Positions 43,435-53,360 are shown, counted from the first letter of the stretch. The stretch is 64,000 bases of DNA from Aeromicrobium panaciterrae (GCF_031457275.1 NZ_JAVDWH010000001.1:868001-932000), one strand, 5' to 3'. The notes: generated by a model not told the origin, from the sequence alone. Program-made: numbers and translations.

Positions 43435-44619
43435 ATGACGATCCAGGCAACTGTCGACGGAGTCGACATCCAATGGCGTGACAGCAAGCGTTATCTGTGG
43501 CTGATGGGCGCGATCATTCCGCTCATCCCCATGGCCATGTGGGGCTTGTACGCGTGGACCGGCTCGACCGTGTCGTGGTACTTCGGCCCGTTCTTCGTCT
43601 TTGTGCTGATCCCGATCGCCGATGCCATTGCGGGTATCGACCGCGACAACCCGCCTGACGAGGTCATCGACGCGTTGGAGGAGGACCGCTACTACCGCTG
43701 GGTCACGTACGCGTTTATCCCCGTGCAGATCGCTGGCCTCATCTGGGGCGCCTACTTGCTCGGTGGCGGCACCCTGCCCGGCATCGACGACCCACTGACC
43801 GTCGCCCAGAAGATCGGCCTCGCCCTCGGCCTTGGCATGGTTGCAGGCATCGGCATCAACACGGCTCACGAGCTCGGACACAAGAAGGAGGAGTACGAGC
43901 GCTGGTTCGCCCGCGTTGCACTCGCGCAGACCTTCTATGGACACTTCTTCATCGAGCACAACCGCGGCCACCACGTACGCGTCGCCACGCCTGAAGACCC
44001 GGCGAGCGGCCGCCTCGGCGAGACCGTCTGGGAGTTCATGCCTCGTACGGTGTGGGGCAGCCTCAAGAGCGCCTGGGAGCTGGAGAAGAAGCGCTTCGCC
44101 CGCCAGAAGAAGAGCCACTGGTCGATCAAGAACGACCTGTTCAACGCCTGGATGTTCTCCGTCGTCCTGTGGGGCGGACTCACGGTCGCATTCGGCCCCG
44201 AGATCCTCCCCTACCTGGCGCTGCAGGCGATTGCCGGAATCTGGCTGCTTGAGTCGGTCAATTACCTCGAGCACTACGGCATGAAGCGCCAGCTGCTGGA
44301 GTCCGGCCGCTACGAGCGGGTCAACCCGAGCCACAGCTGGAACAGCAACAACATCGGCACGAACGTGCTGCTCTATCACCTGCAGCGCCACAGCGACCAT
44401 CACGCGAACCCGACGCGCCGCTACCAGGCGTTGCGCGACTTCAAGGAAGCTCCGGTCCTTCCGACGGGTTATGCAGGCATGATCGTTCTCTCGTGGGTGC
44501 CGCAGATCTGGCGCTCCGTGATGGACAAGCGCGTCATGCGCCACTACGACGGTGACCTCAGCCTCGCCAATGTTCACCCGCGCACAGCCGCGAAGTACGC
44601 GAGGAAGTACGCAGCATGA
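43435..44619 (+). CDS. alkB: Alkane 1-monooxygenase AlkB
   Basis: 394 residues from ATG 43435, preceded by AAGGAGGACGAC. Integral-membrane di-iron hydroxylase with the histidine boxes HELGH (145-149), EHNRGHH (174-180) and LQRHSDHHA, plus NYLEHYGM. Oxidises terminal carbons of medium- to long-chain alkanes with electrons from rubredoxin. Operon with two rubredoxins, their reductase and a TetR regulator, the standard actinobacterial arrangement. Confidence 0.96.
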   Translation: MTIQATVDGVDIQWRDSKRYLWLMGAIIPLIPMAMWGLYAWTGSTVSWYFGPFFVFVLIPIADAIAGIDRDNPPDEVIDALEEDRYYRWVTYAFIPVQIAGLIWGAYLLGGGTLPGIDDPLTVAQKIGLALGLGMVAGIGINTAHELGHKKEEYERWFARVALAQTFYGHFFIEHNRGHHVRVATPEDPASGRLGETVWEFMPRTVWGSLKSAWELEKKRFARQKKSHWSIKNDLFNAWMFSVVLWGGLTVAFGPEILPYLALQAIAGIWLLESVNYLEHYGMKRQLLESGRYERVNPSHSWNSNNIGTNVLLYHLQRHSDHHANPTRRYQALRDFKEAPVLPTGYAGMIVLSWVPQIWRSVMDKRVMRHYDGDLSLANVHPRTAAKYARKYAA

Positions 44620-44849
44620 GCCAGTTCATCTGCCCCAACTGTGAGTACGTGTACGACGAGGACAAGGGCGATCCTCGCGAAGGCTGGCCCGCCGGCACTC
44701 CGTTCGCGGAGGTCGACGCCGACTGGACATGCCCGGACTGTGGCGTACGCGAGCAGGTCGACTTCGTGCCGATCGAAGAGTTCGATCACAACGACCAGGA
44801 CGGCAACATCATCGCTGCGGAGACGCGCGCCAAGAAGGAACAGTCATGA
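44616..44849 (+). CDS. rubA1: Rubredoxin (RubA1 type)
   Basis: 77 residues with the Fe(Cys)4 motifs CPNCEYVYD and DWTCPDCG and a 25-residue polar tail. Start overlaps the alkB stop (ATGA). In actinobacterial alk operons the first rubredoxin often cannot replace the second in electron transfer to AlkB; whether that holds here is unknown. Confidence 0.93.
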   Translation: MSQFICPNCEYVYDEDKGDPREGWPAGTPFAEVDADWTCPDCGVREQVDFVPIEEFDHNDQDGNIIAAETRAKKEQS

Positions 44850-45013
44850 AGCGGTGGGAGTGCCAGCAGTGCGGCTTCATCTACGACGAGGCTGAAGGTT
44901 GGGAAGAAGAGAACATTCCACCCGGCACGAAGTGGGAAGACATCCCTGACGACTGGACCTGCCCCGACTGTGGTGCAGCCAAGGCGGACTTCACGATGTT
45001 GGAGCTGGTCTGA
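44846..45013 (+). CDS. rubA2: Rubredoxin (RubA2 type)
   Basis: 55 residues, canonical size: [14 protein letters not shown] and DWTCPDCGA bind one iron. Likely the direct electron donor to AlkB. Start overlaps the preceding stop (ATGA). Confidence 0.94.
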   Translation: MKRWECQQCGFIYDEAEGWEEENIPPGTKWEDIPDDWTCPDCGAAKADFTMLELV

Positions 45014-45016
45014 TCC

Positions 45017-46183
45017 ATGCGGACTGTCATCGTCGGTGCGGGTATCGCGGGAGTCAGTGCTGCTGGCGCACTCCGAGCGTCAGGTCGTGAGGGCGAGATC
45101 GTCCTCGTCGGCGATGAACCCGAGCTGCCCTATCGGCGACCGCCGGTCTCCAAGGAGATCGTCCGTGGTGAGAAGACGACGGATGAGATCCGTATCAAGA
45201 AGGCGGAGTGGTTCGCTGACCAGCAGATCACCCTGCGCACCGGCGTGACGGTCACCTCGATCGGCGACGGCACTGTCGAGCTCGATGGTGAACGGTTGTC
45301 ATACGACCAGCTGCTGCTGGCCACGGGCGGCCGCGCACGCAACCCGTGGGACGCGTTGGGCATCCGTACGCTCCGGTCGGTTGCTGACGTTCCGCGCCTC
45401 CAGTTCGAGATGGCTGCCGGCAAACACCTCATCGTGGTTGGCGCCGGCTTGATCGGCTCGGAGATTGCTGCCAGTGCTCGCGGCCTCGGGTGCGAGGTCA
45501 CGCTCCTCGAAACAGCCAATGTGCCGCTGCCGCGCTTGCTCCCGCCGGAACTGGCTCAGATGTACGTCGATCTGCACAAGGCTGAAGGCACTGACCTTCA
45601 CACCAACGTGACCGTCGAGTCGATCACTGACGAAGGCGAGACCGTCGTACGCGCCGATGACGGGCGATCCTGGTCTGGACCGGTCGTGGTGGTTGCGGTC
45701 GGCATGGAGCCCAACGTCTCCCTCGCCGAGCAGGTGGGTCTCGCGATCGCCCCGGCTGAGGACGGCGGTGGCATCCTGGTCGACGAATTCGGTCATACGT
45801 CTGCCTCGGGCATCTTCGCTGCCGGCGATGTCGCCAACCAGCCGAATCTCGTGCTGGGTGGTCGCCACCGTGTCGAGCACTGGCAGGGCGCGCAGAACCA
45901 CGGCGCGTCCGTCGGCAAGAACATGGCTGGCCTGGAACTGCCGTTCGCCGAGGTCCCGTGGTGCTGGTCCGACCAGTACGGCCACACGCTGCAGGTTGTC
46001 GGTTGGCCACTCGCGACACACGAGCTCGTCGTACGCGGCTCGCTCGCTGAACATGACTTCACTGCCTACCTTCTGGAAGACGGCGTCGTACGAGGTGCAG
46101 TGGCGATGGGCCGTCCTGGCGAGATCCGTACGGCCCGCACCTGGATCGCTGACGGTGCCCGGCTCGAGGACGTGCTCGCATGA
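45017..46183 (+). CDS. rubB: Rubredoxin reductase
   Basis: 388 residues with FAD motif VIVGAGIAGVSAAG, NAD motif LIVVGAGLIGSEIAA and GIFAAGDVAN. It passes electrons from NAD(P)H to the rubredoxins. Starts three bases after rubA2 and overlaps the regulator gene by ATGA. Confidence 0.93.
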   Translation: MRTVIVGAGIAGVSAAGALRASGREGEIVLVGDEPELPYRRPPVSKEIVRGEKTTDEIRIKKAEWFADQQITLRTGVTVTSIGDGTVELDGERLSYDQLLLATGGRARNPWDALGIRTLRSVADVPRLQFEMAAGKHLIVVGAGLIGSEIAASARGLGCEVTLLETANVPLPRLLPPELAQMYVDLHKAEGTDLHTNVTVESITDEGETVVRADDGRSWSGPVVVVAVGMEPNVSLAEQVGLAIAPAEDGGGILVDEFGHTSASGIFAAGDVANQPNLVLGGRHRVEHWQGAQNHGASVGKNMAGLELPFAEVPWCWSDQYGHTLQVVGWPLATHELVVRGSLAEHDFTAYLLEDGVVRGAVAMGRPGEIRTARTWIADGARLEDVLA

Positions 46184-46770
46184 CGGAGGTCGTGGCGCGC
46201 GTACCCGTACGAGAGCGGCTGCTGGGTTCTGCCCAGGCCGTCATTGAGGCGACCGGTTGGTCGAGCGTCACCATGGCGGGTATTGCCGATGCCGCCGGAG
46301 TCAGTCGGCAGACGGTCTACAACGAATTCGGCACCAAACATGGCCTCGCGCAGCAGCTCGCTCTGCGAGAGCTGGAGCGATTCCTCGAAGTCGTACGTCA
46401 ACGCATGGAGGCTGAGAGCGAACTCATGCCAGCGATCCAAGGAGCGTGCGAAGGTGCGTTGCTCCTGGGGGAGCAGAGCCTGATCGTGCGTACGTTGGTC
46501 GGCTCGCTGCCTGAAGAACACGATCCGGAGCTCCTCCAAATCCTGACGACAGAGTCCGGCGACATCATCGAGGTGGCGGTGATCGCCGTGAAGCAGACGA
46601 TCATCGATCGGTTCGCTCAGCCATTCACCGACGCCGAGCTGACTGTGGCCGTCGAGGTCGTCGTACGTCTGGTGCTCTCCGCCATCACCCGTCCGGCAAA
46701 GCCAGCTCGAGAAGCTGCCGCCGACATCGCCTGGGTTGTCGGGCTCGCCTTCAAGGGCGCTACGAGCTAG
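46180..46770 (+). CDS. alkU: TetR-family regulator of the alk operon (AlkU-like)
   Basis: 196 residues. N-terminal helix-turn-helix GIADAAGVSRQTVYNEFGTK; the rest is a helical ligand domain. Being the last gene of the operon gives negative feedback through the palindrome at the alkB promoter (inference). Shares CTAG with the next gene's stop. Confidence 0.9.
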   Translation: MTEVVARVPVRERLLGSAQAVIEATGWSSVTMAGIADAAGVSRQTVYNEFGTKHGLAQQLALRELERFLEVVRQRMEAESELMPAIQGACEGALLLGEQSLIVRTLVGSLPEEHDPELLQILTTESGDIIEVAVIAVKQTIIDRFAQPFTDAELTVAVEVVVRLVLSAITRPAKPAREAAADIAWVVGLAFKGATS

Positions 46771-47282
46771 CGGCCCGTCACTCCGTCGATCGCCTGTCGA
46801 AGGATGTCGGCGTGCCCGTTGTGGCGCGCGTACTCGCCGATCATGTGCACGTACGTCATCCGTAGCGACATGTCTTCGCCGTGGTTCTTGAATGAGTGGT
46901 CGAAGGACAGGTCGGCGACTGCTTCGTCGCCGAGCCGCCACTCTTCCTGGATCTGTTCGAAGGCGGCGGGTGCGTCCTCCGGCACGAGGTGCTCGAAGTC
47001 GTAGTCCTTGCCGAGCGACAGGTCGTACAGCGGCTCGATGCCGGTCGCGCCAGCACGAATGCGGAACCAGGTGCGCTCAACTTTCGCCATATGTCGTACG
47101 AGTCCCAGCAGTGACAGATTCGACGGCGGAACGGGCTGGAGAGCCAACTGCTCGCCGGTGAGGCCGGCGCAGATGTTGAGGAGCGTCGCGCGTTCCCACT
47201 GGAGGAAGGTCTCGAGGATCGGACGATCAGGCCCGGTGAGAGGTCCGTCTACAGGATCAATTGCGGGGGCGGTCCAAGGCAT
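46767..47282 (-). CDS. DinB/DUF664 family protein
   Basis: 171 residues. LALQPVPPSNLSLLGLVRHMAKVERTW in pieces and MIGEYARHNGHADILRQAIDG match DUF664, a DinB-like four-helix family with a metal site of three histidines (RHMAKVE, HMIGEYARHNGH). Members include mycothiol-dependent enzymes; no substrate assigned. Confidence 0.82.
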   Translation of the reverse strand: MPWTAPAIDPVDGPLTGPDRPILETFLQWERATLLNICAGLTGEQLALQPVPPSNLSLLGLVRHMAKVERTWFRIRAGATGIEPLYDLSLGKDYDFEHLVPEDAPAAFEQIQEEWRLGDEAVADLSFDHSFKNHGEDMSLRMTYVHMIGEYARHNGHADILRQAIDGVTGR

Positions 47283-47301
47283 TGCGCCATCGTAGACACG
47301 A

Positions 47302-48867
47302 CTAGATCCAGCGGTTGAACCACATGCGGTCGCGCCAGGAGTCGTAGGTGATCAAGTCGTCGGTGTAGATCGGATGGAAGTACCAGAACGTTGCGATGAC
47401 GGCTGTCACGAGCACGCCGGCGACGAGCCACACCGCGTAACGCTGACGAGGCGTCTCGGCGGCTTTGACGAGGCCGCTCACCACGAGTGAGAGCGCAATG
47501 ATCGTGAATGGGATCGAAACAACCGCATAGAAAGAGAAGATCGGTCGACCGGACGAGATGAACCACGGCAACCAGCTGGCAGCAACGCCGAGGATCGGGA
47601 TCTCCCAGCGCAGGTACTTCAATGACTCTGTCTTGGTCGTGAACCACGCGACGACCGATGCCATCAGGGCGAGGGCGCCGGTCCACCAGAGCACAGGGTT
47701 GCCGAGCAGGAGCACTTCGCGCATACAGCTTGATGTTGCCGACGCTCCGCACGACGCAGCGGGGAGGTTGTTCTGCGCGTCCACGCCAACAGGCCGCTCC
47801 ATCACGAGCCAACCAAGCGGGTTCGACTGATACGGATGTGTCTTGCCGGCGAGGTAGCTGCCGGTGTGGAAGTCCCAAGTGATGACGTGGAAGTGCCACA
47901 GCGAACGGAACGCGTCGATCGTGGAGCCGAATGGGCCGCGCGTCGGGTCGCTGATGTACGCGCCCCATCCCTTGCCCTCGCCGATGCCCTGCCCGAAGCG
48001 CTGCTCATACAGATCGTGGTGGATGAGCCACCCGGTCCAGGTCGCGATGTAGACGACGAAGGCGACGCTGACGATTGAGAAGAACGCAGGCGTGCCAACC
48101 GCCAGAGTCGTACGTACCCAGTGATGCTTCAACCCGCGATCGTGGGTGTGCTCCCGACGAGCAAGCACCTCCCAGATCACGACAAGTACGCCGAACACGG
48201 CGAGCACGTAGACGCCGCTCCACTTGGTTCCGCACGCCATGCCGAAGCAGACTCCTGCGAGGAGTTGCCACGGTCGGAAGACGCGGTAGTGGTGGAGTCG
48301 TTCTCGTACCCAGTCGCGATCAGCAACCAAGCAGGCAACGCCACTGATGATCCAGAAGGCGAGGAATCCGTCGAGCAGGGCGATGCGCGACATGACGAAA
48401 TGCAGGCCGTCAAAGCAGAGCAGCAGCCCGGCAAAGCAGCCGATGATGGTTGAGCCCGTGAGGCGCCGTACGAGCCTGGCCAGTACGAGGACCGTCAGTG
48501 CGCCGACCACGACGGCTGAGATGCGCCAACCGAATGAGTCGAGTCCGAAGATCTGTTCGCCGATCGCGATGATCCACTTACCGCCATCGGGATGGGTGAT
48601 CTGCGTCGGCTGTCCGGTCATGAGTCCGGTGAGATCACCTGCGACGACCTTCTCGTTGGCCTTCTCGATGTAGTCCTGCACGTAGCCGTGCTTGAGCAGC
48701 GACCACGCGTCCTTGGCGTAGTAGGTCTCGTCGAACATCAACCGGTTCGGATAGCCGACATTCCAGATGCGGATGACAAAGGCGAGTGCCGCGACTCCGA
48801 TGGGACCGATCCAGCCCCAGGCTCCCTCTTTCAAATAGGGACTGCGAGAGACGCGGTCAACGATCAC
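47302..48867 (-). CDS. pmt: Protein O-mannosyltransferase (Pmt)
   Basis: 521 residues from the GTG at 48867, six bases after TACGAT. About ten transmembrane helices; the first loop has FDETYYAKDAWSLL (the acidic pair of GT39 enzymes) and the large loop has HPDGGKWIIAIGEQIFG. It mannosylates exported proteins from polyprenyl-phosphomannose after Sec translocation. Comparable to Rv1002c, also divergent from rsmI. Confidence 0.9.
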   Translation of the reverse strand: MIVDRVSRSPYLKEGAWGWIGPIGVAALAFVIRIWNVGYPNRLMFDETYYAKDAWSLLKHGYVQDYIEKANEKVVAGDLTGLMTGQPTQITHPDGGKWIIAIGEQIFGLDSFGWRISAVVVGALTVLVLARLVRRLTGSTIIGCFAGLLLCFDGLHFVMSRIALLDGFLAFWIISGVACLVADRDWVRERLHHYRVFRPWQLLAGVCFGMACGTKWSGVYVLAVFGVLVVIWEVLARREHTHDRGLKHHWVRTTLAVGTPAFFSIVSVAFVVYIATWTGWLIHHDLYEQRFGQGIGEGKGWGAYISDPTRGPFGSTIDAFRSLWHFHVITWDFHTGSYLAGKTHPYQSNPLGWLVMERPVGVDAQNNLPAASCGASATSSCMREVLLLGNPVLWWTGALALMASVVAWFTTKTESLKYLRWEIPILGVAASWLPWFISSGRPIFSFYAVVSIPFTIIALSLVVSGLVKAAETPRQRYAVWLVAGVLVTAVIATFWYFHPIYTDDLITYDSWRDRMWFNRWI

Positions 48868-48895
48868 GGTTTGATCGTAGGCGAGGATGGGACGC

Positions 48896-49723
48896 ATGCT
48901 GATCCTCGCCGCGACACCTATCGGCCAGGTTGCCGATGCGAGCAGCCGACTCGGTGAGGCGCTCGCGACTGCGGATGTCGTCGCGGCTGAGGACACGCGA
49001 CGGCTCAAGCGACTGACCTCCGAACTTGGCATCGAGATCACCGGACGTGTCGTCTCGTACTTCGAAGGCAACGAGGAGCGTCGTACGCCGGAACTCGCGG
49101 CGATGCTGCGCGATGGCTTGACTGTGGTCTTGGTGACGGACGCGGGTATGCCCAGCGTGTCGGACCCCGGCTATCGACTCGTCGTCGCTGCGATCGAGGC
49201 TGACATCGCGGTGACCGCGATCCCCGGTCCGTCGGCAGTGCTGACTGCGCTCGCGGTCTCAGGGCTGCCTGTAGACCGGTTCTGTTTCGAGGGGTTCCCG
49301 CCGCGCAAGGCGGGGGAGCGCACGACTGCGTTCACCGAGCTCATCTCTGAGCGGCGCACGATGGTTTTCTTCGAATCGCCACACCGTACGGAGGCGACGC
49401 TGCGATCCATGGCGGATGTGTTCGGCGCCTCACGACCGGCGGCGGTATGCCGGGAGCTGACCAAGACGTACGAAGAGGTGGCTCGCGGTGGACTCGCGGA
49501 GCTCGTCGAATGGGCCGCTGGCCAGGAGCAAGGTATCCGTGGCGAGGTGACGATCGTGGTCGGTGGAGCGCCCGCTGACGCGCGTACGTACACCGCGGAC
49601 GACCTCAAGGCGCTCGTCGCAGAACGTCAGGCCGAGGGGCTGTCGCGCAAGGATGCGGTCGAGCAGGTTGCCGGTGAGACGGGTGCGCGCAAGAAGGATG
49701 TCTACGACGCCGCGCACTCGTAA
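48896..49723 (+). CDS. rsmI: 16S rRNA 2'-O-ribose C1402 methyltransferase RsmI
   Basis: 275 residues from ATG 48896. LILAATPIGQVAD, VVAAEDTRRLKRL, VTDAGMPSVSDPG and AIPGPSAVLTAL are the RsmI/tetrapyrrole-methylase motifs; the C-terminal SRKDAVEQVAGETGARKKDVYD is the usual helical tail. Modifies the ribosomal decoding centre. Divergent from pmt with a 28-bp gap. Confidence 0.94.
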   Translation: MLILAATPIGQVADASSRLGEALATADVVAAEDTRRLKRLTSELGIEITGRVVSYFEGNEERRTPELAAMLRDGLTVVLVTDAGMPSVSDPGYRLVVAAIEADIAVTAIPGPSAVLTALAVSGLPVDRFCFEGFPPRKAGERTTAFTELISERRTMVFFESPHRTEATLRSMADVFGASRPAAVCRELTKTYEEVARGGLAELVEWAAGQEQGIRGEVTIVVGGAPADARTYTADDLKALVAERQAEGLSRKDAVEQVAGETGARKKDVYDAAHS

Positions 49724-49756
49724 GGCGTCTCTCGCAGCCCCACTAGGATTGAGGGC

Positions 49757-51337
49757 GTGTCAGATTCCACGTTCTACGTCACCACCCCGATCTACTACGT
49801 CAACGATGCCCCGCACATCGGGCACGGCTACACGACGGTCATGGGTGACATCATCACGCGCTGGCACCGCCAGCGCGGCGAGAACGTCTGGTACCTGACC
49901 GGCACCGATGAGCACGGCCAGAAGGTCCTCCGCAAGGCCGAGGACAACGGCGTCAGCCCGCAGGAGTGGGTCGACAAGCTCGTCGAAGAAGAGTGGAAGC
50001 CGCTGCTCAAGACGCTCGACATCGCCAACGACGACTTCATCCGTACGACGGAGAAGCGCCACGAGGACGGCTCGAAGGCGTTCTGGCAGGACCTGTTTGA
50101 CCGCGATGCTGTCTACAAGGGCAGTTTCGAGGGCTACTACAGCGTCGGCGCGGAGGAGTTCATCGCTGAGGACGACGTCGTTGACGGCGAAGACGAAGAC
50201 GAGGGTTTCAAGGTCTCCAAGATCGACGGCACTCGACTCGAGTTCCAGACCGAGGAGAACTACTTCTTCCGCCTCAGCGACTACCAGCAGAAGCTGCTCG
50301 ACTTCTACGAAGCGAACCCGACGTTCATCCAGCCGGAGTCGGCGCGCAACGAGGCGATCTCCTTCGTCTCGCGCGGACTGCGTGACCTCTCGATCTCGCG
50401 CTCGACGTTCGACTGGGGCATCGACGTGCCATGGGACGACAAGCACGTCATGTACGTGTGGATCGAAGCGCTCCTCAACTACGCGACGGCGGTCGGCTAC
50501 GGCACGGACGAGAAGCGTTTCGACGAGGTCTGGCCTGCCAACATCCACCTGGTCGGCAAGGACATCGCCCGATTCCACGCCGTCATCTGGCCCGCCATGT
50601 TGATGGCCGCTGGCAAGCCTGTGCCGCACCAGGTCTTCGCGCACGGCTGGATCTTGGTCGGCGGTCAGAAAATGTCCAAGTCCAAGGCCAATGGCATACG
50701 TCCCGACGAAATCGTCGACACCTTCGGTTCCGACGCGTACCGCTACTACTTCGCGCGTGCGCTGACCTTCGGTAGCGACGGCTCGATCTCGTGGGAAGAC
50801 ATGCACGCTCGCTATCACGCCGAGCTTGCCAATGGCTTCGGCAATCTTGCGTCGCGAGTTGCCGCGATGATCGGCAAGTACTTCGACGGCGTTCTGCCCG
50901 CTGCTGGCGCGACCACGCCTGCAGAACAGAAGGTGATCGACCTCGTTGCCTCTGCGGTGGCTGATGCCGACGCGGCGATCGACGCAGTTGCGCCGCAGGA
51001 TGCTCTGACCGCCGTTTGGCGCATCGTGGATGAGCTCAACGGCTACATCACCGAGCAGGCTCCGTGGAAGGTTGCCAAGGATGATCCTGACTCGGATCGC
51101 CTTGCAACGATTCTGACGACGGCCGCTGAGGGACTCCGCGTGCTCGCGGTCGTACTGAACCCGGTCATCCCGAAGGCTTCCGAAGTGCTGTGGGGTTCGC
51201 TTGGTGCAGAGTCGGCGCTCGGTGGGCTGGGCGACCAGCGGATCGATGGCATTGCCGCCTGGGGTCAGCTCCCGACCGGCACGACGATCACCAAGCCGTC
51301 TTCGCTCTTCCCGCGTATCGAGGCCGCATCAGAGTGA
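49757..51337 (+). CDS. metG: Methionyl-tRNA synthetase
   Basis: 526 residues. HIGHGY at 20-25 and GGQKMSKSKAN near residue 310 are the class I signatures. The short form without the C-terminal dimerisation domain and without a CxxC zinc knuckle is usual for actinobacteria. TAGGAT and seven bases precede the GTG (leaderless-type). Overlaps tatD by GTGA. Confidence 0.96.
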   Translation: MSDSTFYVTTPIYYVNDAPHIGHGYTTVMGDIITRWHRQRGENVWYLTGTDEHGQKVLRKAEDNGVSPQEWVDKLVEEEWKPLLKTLDIANDDFIRTTEKRHEDGSKAFWQDLFDRDAVYKGSFEGYYSVGAEEFIAEDDVVDGEDEDEGFKVSKIDGTRLEFQTEENYFFRLSDYQQKLLDFYEANPTFIQPESARNEAISFVSRGLRDLSISRSTFDWGIDVPWDDKHVMYVWIEALLNYATAVGYGTDEKRFDEVWPANIHLVGKDIARFHAVIWPAMLMAAGKPVPHQVFAHGWILVGGQKMSKSKANGIRPDEIVDTFGSDAYRYYFARALTFGSDGSISWEDMHARYHAELANGFGNLASRVAAMIGKYFDGVLPAAGATTPAEQKVIDLVASAVADADAAIDAVAPQDALTAVWRIVDELNGYITEQAPWKVAKDDPDSDRLATILTTAAEGLRVLAVVLNPVIPKASEVLWGSLGAESALGGLGDQRIDGIAAWGQLPTGTTITKPSSLFPRIEAASE

Positions 51338-52179
51338 CATGGCCTGAAACTCCCGAACGGTTGCCGTTCCCGGTGGTGGACAACCACTGCCACATGGACA
51401 TGCCGCCCAGAGACGTCGACGTGCTCAGCGTCGACGAGGCGCTCGACCGCGCGGCCGCGGTCAACATCACGCGCATCGTCCAGGTTGGCTGCGATCTGCC
51501 CGGCGCGCGCTGGGCGGTCGAGACGGCGAAGGCCTACGACTCGGTGGTCGCCGCCGTCGCGCTGCACCCGAACGAGGCGCCTCGCCTCGCCGAGGCCGGC
51601 AAGCTCGAGGAAGCCCTGGCGGAGATCGACTCGCTGGCCGGATCTGGTGACTACGTACGCGCGATCGGCGAGACAGGACTCGACTACTTCCGTACCGGCG
51701 ATGAAGGCAAGGAAGCGCAGCATCACTCGTTCCGCGAGCACATCCGGATGGCCAAGCGTCACAACAAGGCACTGATGATCCACGACCGCGACGCACACGC
51801 CGATGTCCTCGAGGTTCTCGACGACGAAGGGATCCCCGACCGTACGGTGATGCACTGCTTCTCTGGCGACGCAGATTTCGCCATGGAGTGCGTGGAACGA
51901 GGGGCGTTCCTGTCGTACGCAGGCACCGTCACGTTCAAGAACGCCGCCAATCTGCGCGAGGCGCTGTTGGTCACTCCGCGGGACCGAATCCTCGTGGAGA
52001 CGGATGCGCCCTTCCTCACACCCTCGCCGCACCGCGGTCAGCCAAATGCGTCGTATCTGATTCCGCTCACCGTGCGATTAATGGCTGAAACCCTAGGGAT
52101 TTCTGCCGACGACCTGTGTCGGGACATCAGCGCCAACACAGATCGTGCCTATGGCGGGACATGGCCAGAACGAATTTGA
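51334..52179 (+). CDS. tatD: TatD family metal-dependent deoxyribonuclease
   Basis: 281 residues from GTG 51334. Metal-binding NHCHMDM at the start, AIGETGLDYFR, LMIHDRDAHAD, MHCFSGD and VETDAPFL are the TatD hydrolase motifs. 3'-5' exonuclease activity in DNA repair is known for the family. Translationally coupled to metG, as Rv1007c/Rv1008 are neighbours. Confidence 0.94.
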   Translation: MTWPETPERLPFPVVDNHCHMDMPPRDVDVLSVDEALDRAAAVNITRIVQVGCDLPGARWAVETAKAYDSVVAAVALHPNEAPRLAEAGKLEEALAEIDSLAGSGDYVRAIGETGLDYFRTGDEGKEAQHHSFREHIRMAKRHNKALMIHDRDAHADVLEVLDDEGIPDRTVMHCFSGDADFAMECVERGAFLSYAGTVTFKNAANLREALLVTPRDRILVETDAPFLTPSPHRGQPNASYLIPLTVRLMAETLGISADDLCRDISANTDRAYGGTWPERI

Positions 52180-52241
52180 TCCTGCGGTGGCCCTCGCTAT
52201 GGTGAGAGACTGCCATGACCTCGGATTCCAAGGATTAAGCA

Positions 52242-53360
52242 GTGCCCCACGCAGCGCCAAGCAAACATCGCCACGCACATCGTCGGCCGCGTAGATCCAC
52301 TTCGGTGATCGCTCTCAACCTCGCGATCGTCCTGCTCGTCGCAGGCGGCACCGCTGCGTACGGCGCCTTCAGCAAGACCATCACCGTCACGATCGACGGC
52401 CAGAAGGACACGATCCGTACGTTCGGCGACACCGTCTCTGACGTCCTGGCCGCCAAGGACATCACGATCAACGATGGCGACAAGCTCAGCCCGTCACCGG
52501 CCACGGCCGTCGACGACGGCGATTCGATCGACATCTCGTACGCGAAGCCCGTCACCCTCGCAGTCGACGGCACGGTCACGAAGCACACGGTCTTCGATCG
52601 CACGGTCGGCGAAGCGCTCGATGAGTTTGGCGTGAAGCCGGCCGCCGACGCCTACGTTTCTGACAAGCGCTCGGCTCCGCTGTCGCGCAAGGGCTCTGAG
52701 ATCGTCATCAGCACTGAGAAGACTCTGACCGTCGTTGCTGACGGCAAGTCCAAGAAGGTGACGACCGAAGCGCCGACCGTCGCCAAGGTGCTCGAAGCCG
52801 CCAACGTTGCGCTCGACAAGGACGATGAGGTCAAGCCGGGCAAGGCTGCCTTCGTGAAGCCGGACCAGAAGCTCAAGGTCGTTCGCATCGAGAAGGTCAC
52901 CAAGACCGAAGTCGTACGCGTGAAGTTCCCCGTTGAGGTTCGCAAGGACTCGGAGGCGATGGTAGGCGAGGTCTCCGTCGTCAAGGCCGGCAAGAAGGGC
53001 AAGAGCCGCGAGAAGGTCACCCTCGTCATGGCCGACGGCAAGCTCCGCGACCGCATCGTGCTGACCAGCGAAGTGCTGGTGAAGCCTGTCGGTCAGGTCG
53101 AGTCGCACGGCACCAGCACCACCCCGCCCGACAGCGTCTGGGACAAGATCGCCCAGTGCGAGTCCGGCGGCAACTGGCACATCAACACCGGCAACGGCTA
53201 CTACGGCGGTCTGCAGTTCAGTGCCGCGACGTGGCGCAGTGTCGGCGGACCCGGACTGCCTCACCAGAACAGCCGTGAGGTCCAGATCAAGTACGCCAAG
53301 ATCCTCCAGGCCCGCTCGGGCTGGGGCCAATGGGGATGCGCCCACGCGAGGTTCGACTGA
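52242..53360 (+). CDS. rpfB: Resuscitation-promoting factor RpfB
   Basis: 372 residues. N-terminal signal-anchor ([20 protein letters not shown]) without a lipobox, three DUF348 repeats (about 45-215), a G5 domain (about 215-290) and an Rpf lysozyme-like domain with Glu307 in [13 protein letters not shown] and Cys306/Cys366 for the conserved disulfide. A muralytic enzyme that supports exit from dormancy and cell-wall remodelling. AAGGA precedes the GTG. Confidence 0.95.
   Translation: MPHAAPSKHRHAHRRPRRSTSVIALNLAIVLLVAGGTAAYGAFSKTITVTIDGQKDTIRTFGDTVSDVLAAKDITINDGDKLSPSPATAVDDGDSIDISYAKPVTLAVDGTVTKHTVFDRTVGEALDEFGVKPAADAYVSDKRSAPLSRKGSEIVISTEKTLTVVADGKSKKVTTEAPTVAKVLEAANVALDKDDEVKPGKAAFVKPDQKLKVVRIEKVTKTEVVRVKFPVEVRKDSEAMVGEVSVVKAGKKGKSREKVTLVMADGKLRDRIVLTSEVLVKPVGQVESHGTSTTPPDSVWDKIAQCESGGNWHINTGNGYYGGLQFSAATWRSVGGPGLPHQNSREVQIKYAKILQARSGWGQWGCAHARFD

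Noticed and set aside
43381..44577. Minus-strand frame opposite alkB
   Set aside because: All AlkB histidine boxes are on the plus strand; the antisense frame has no features and would span the operator.
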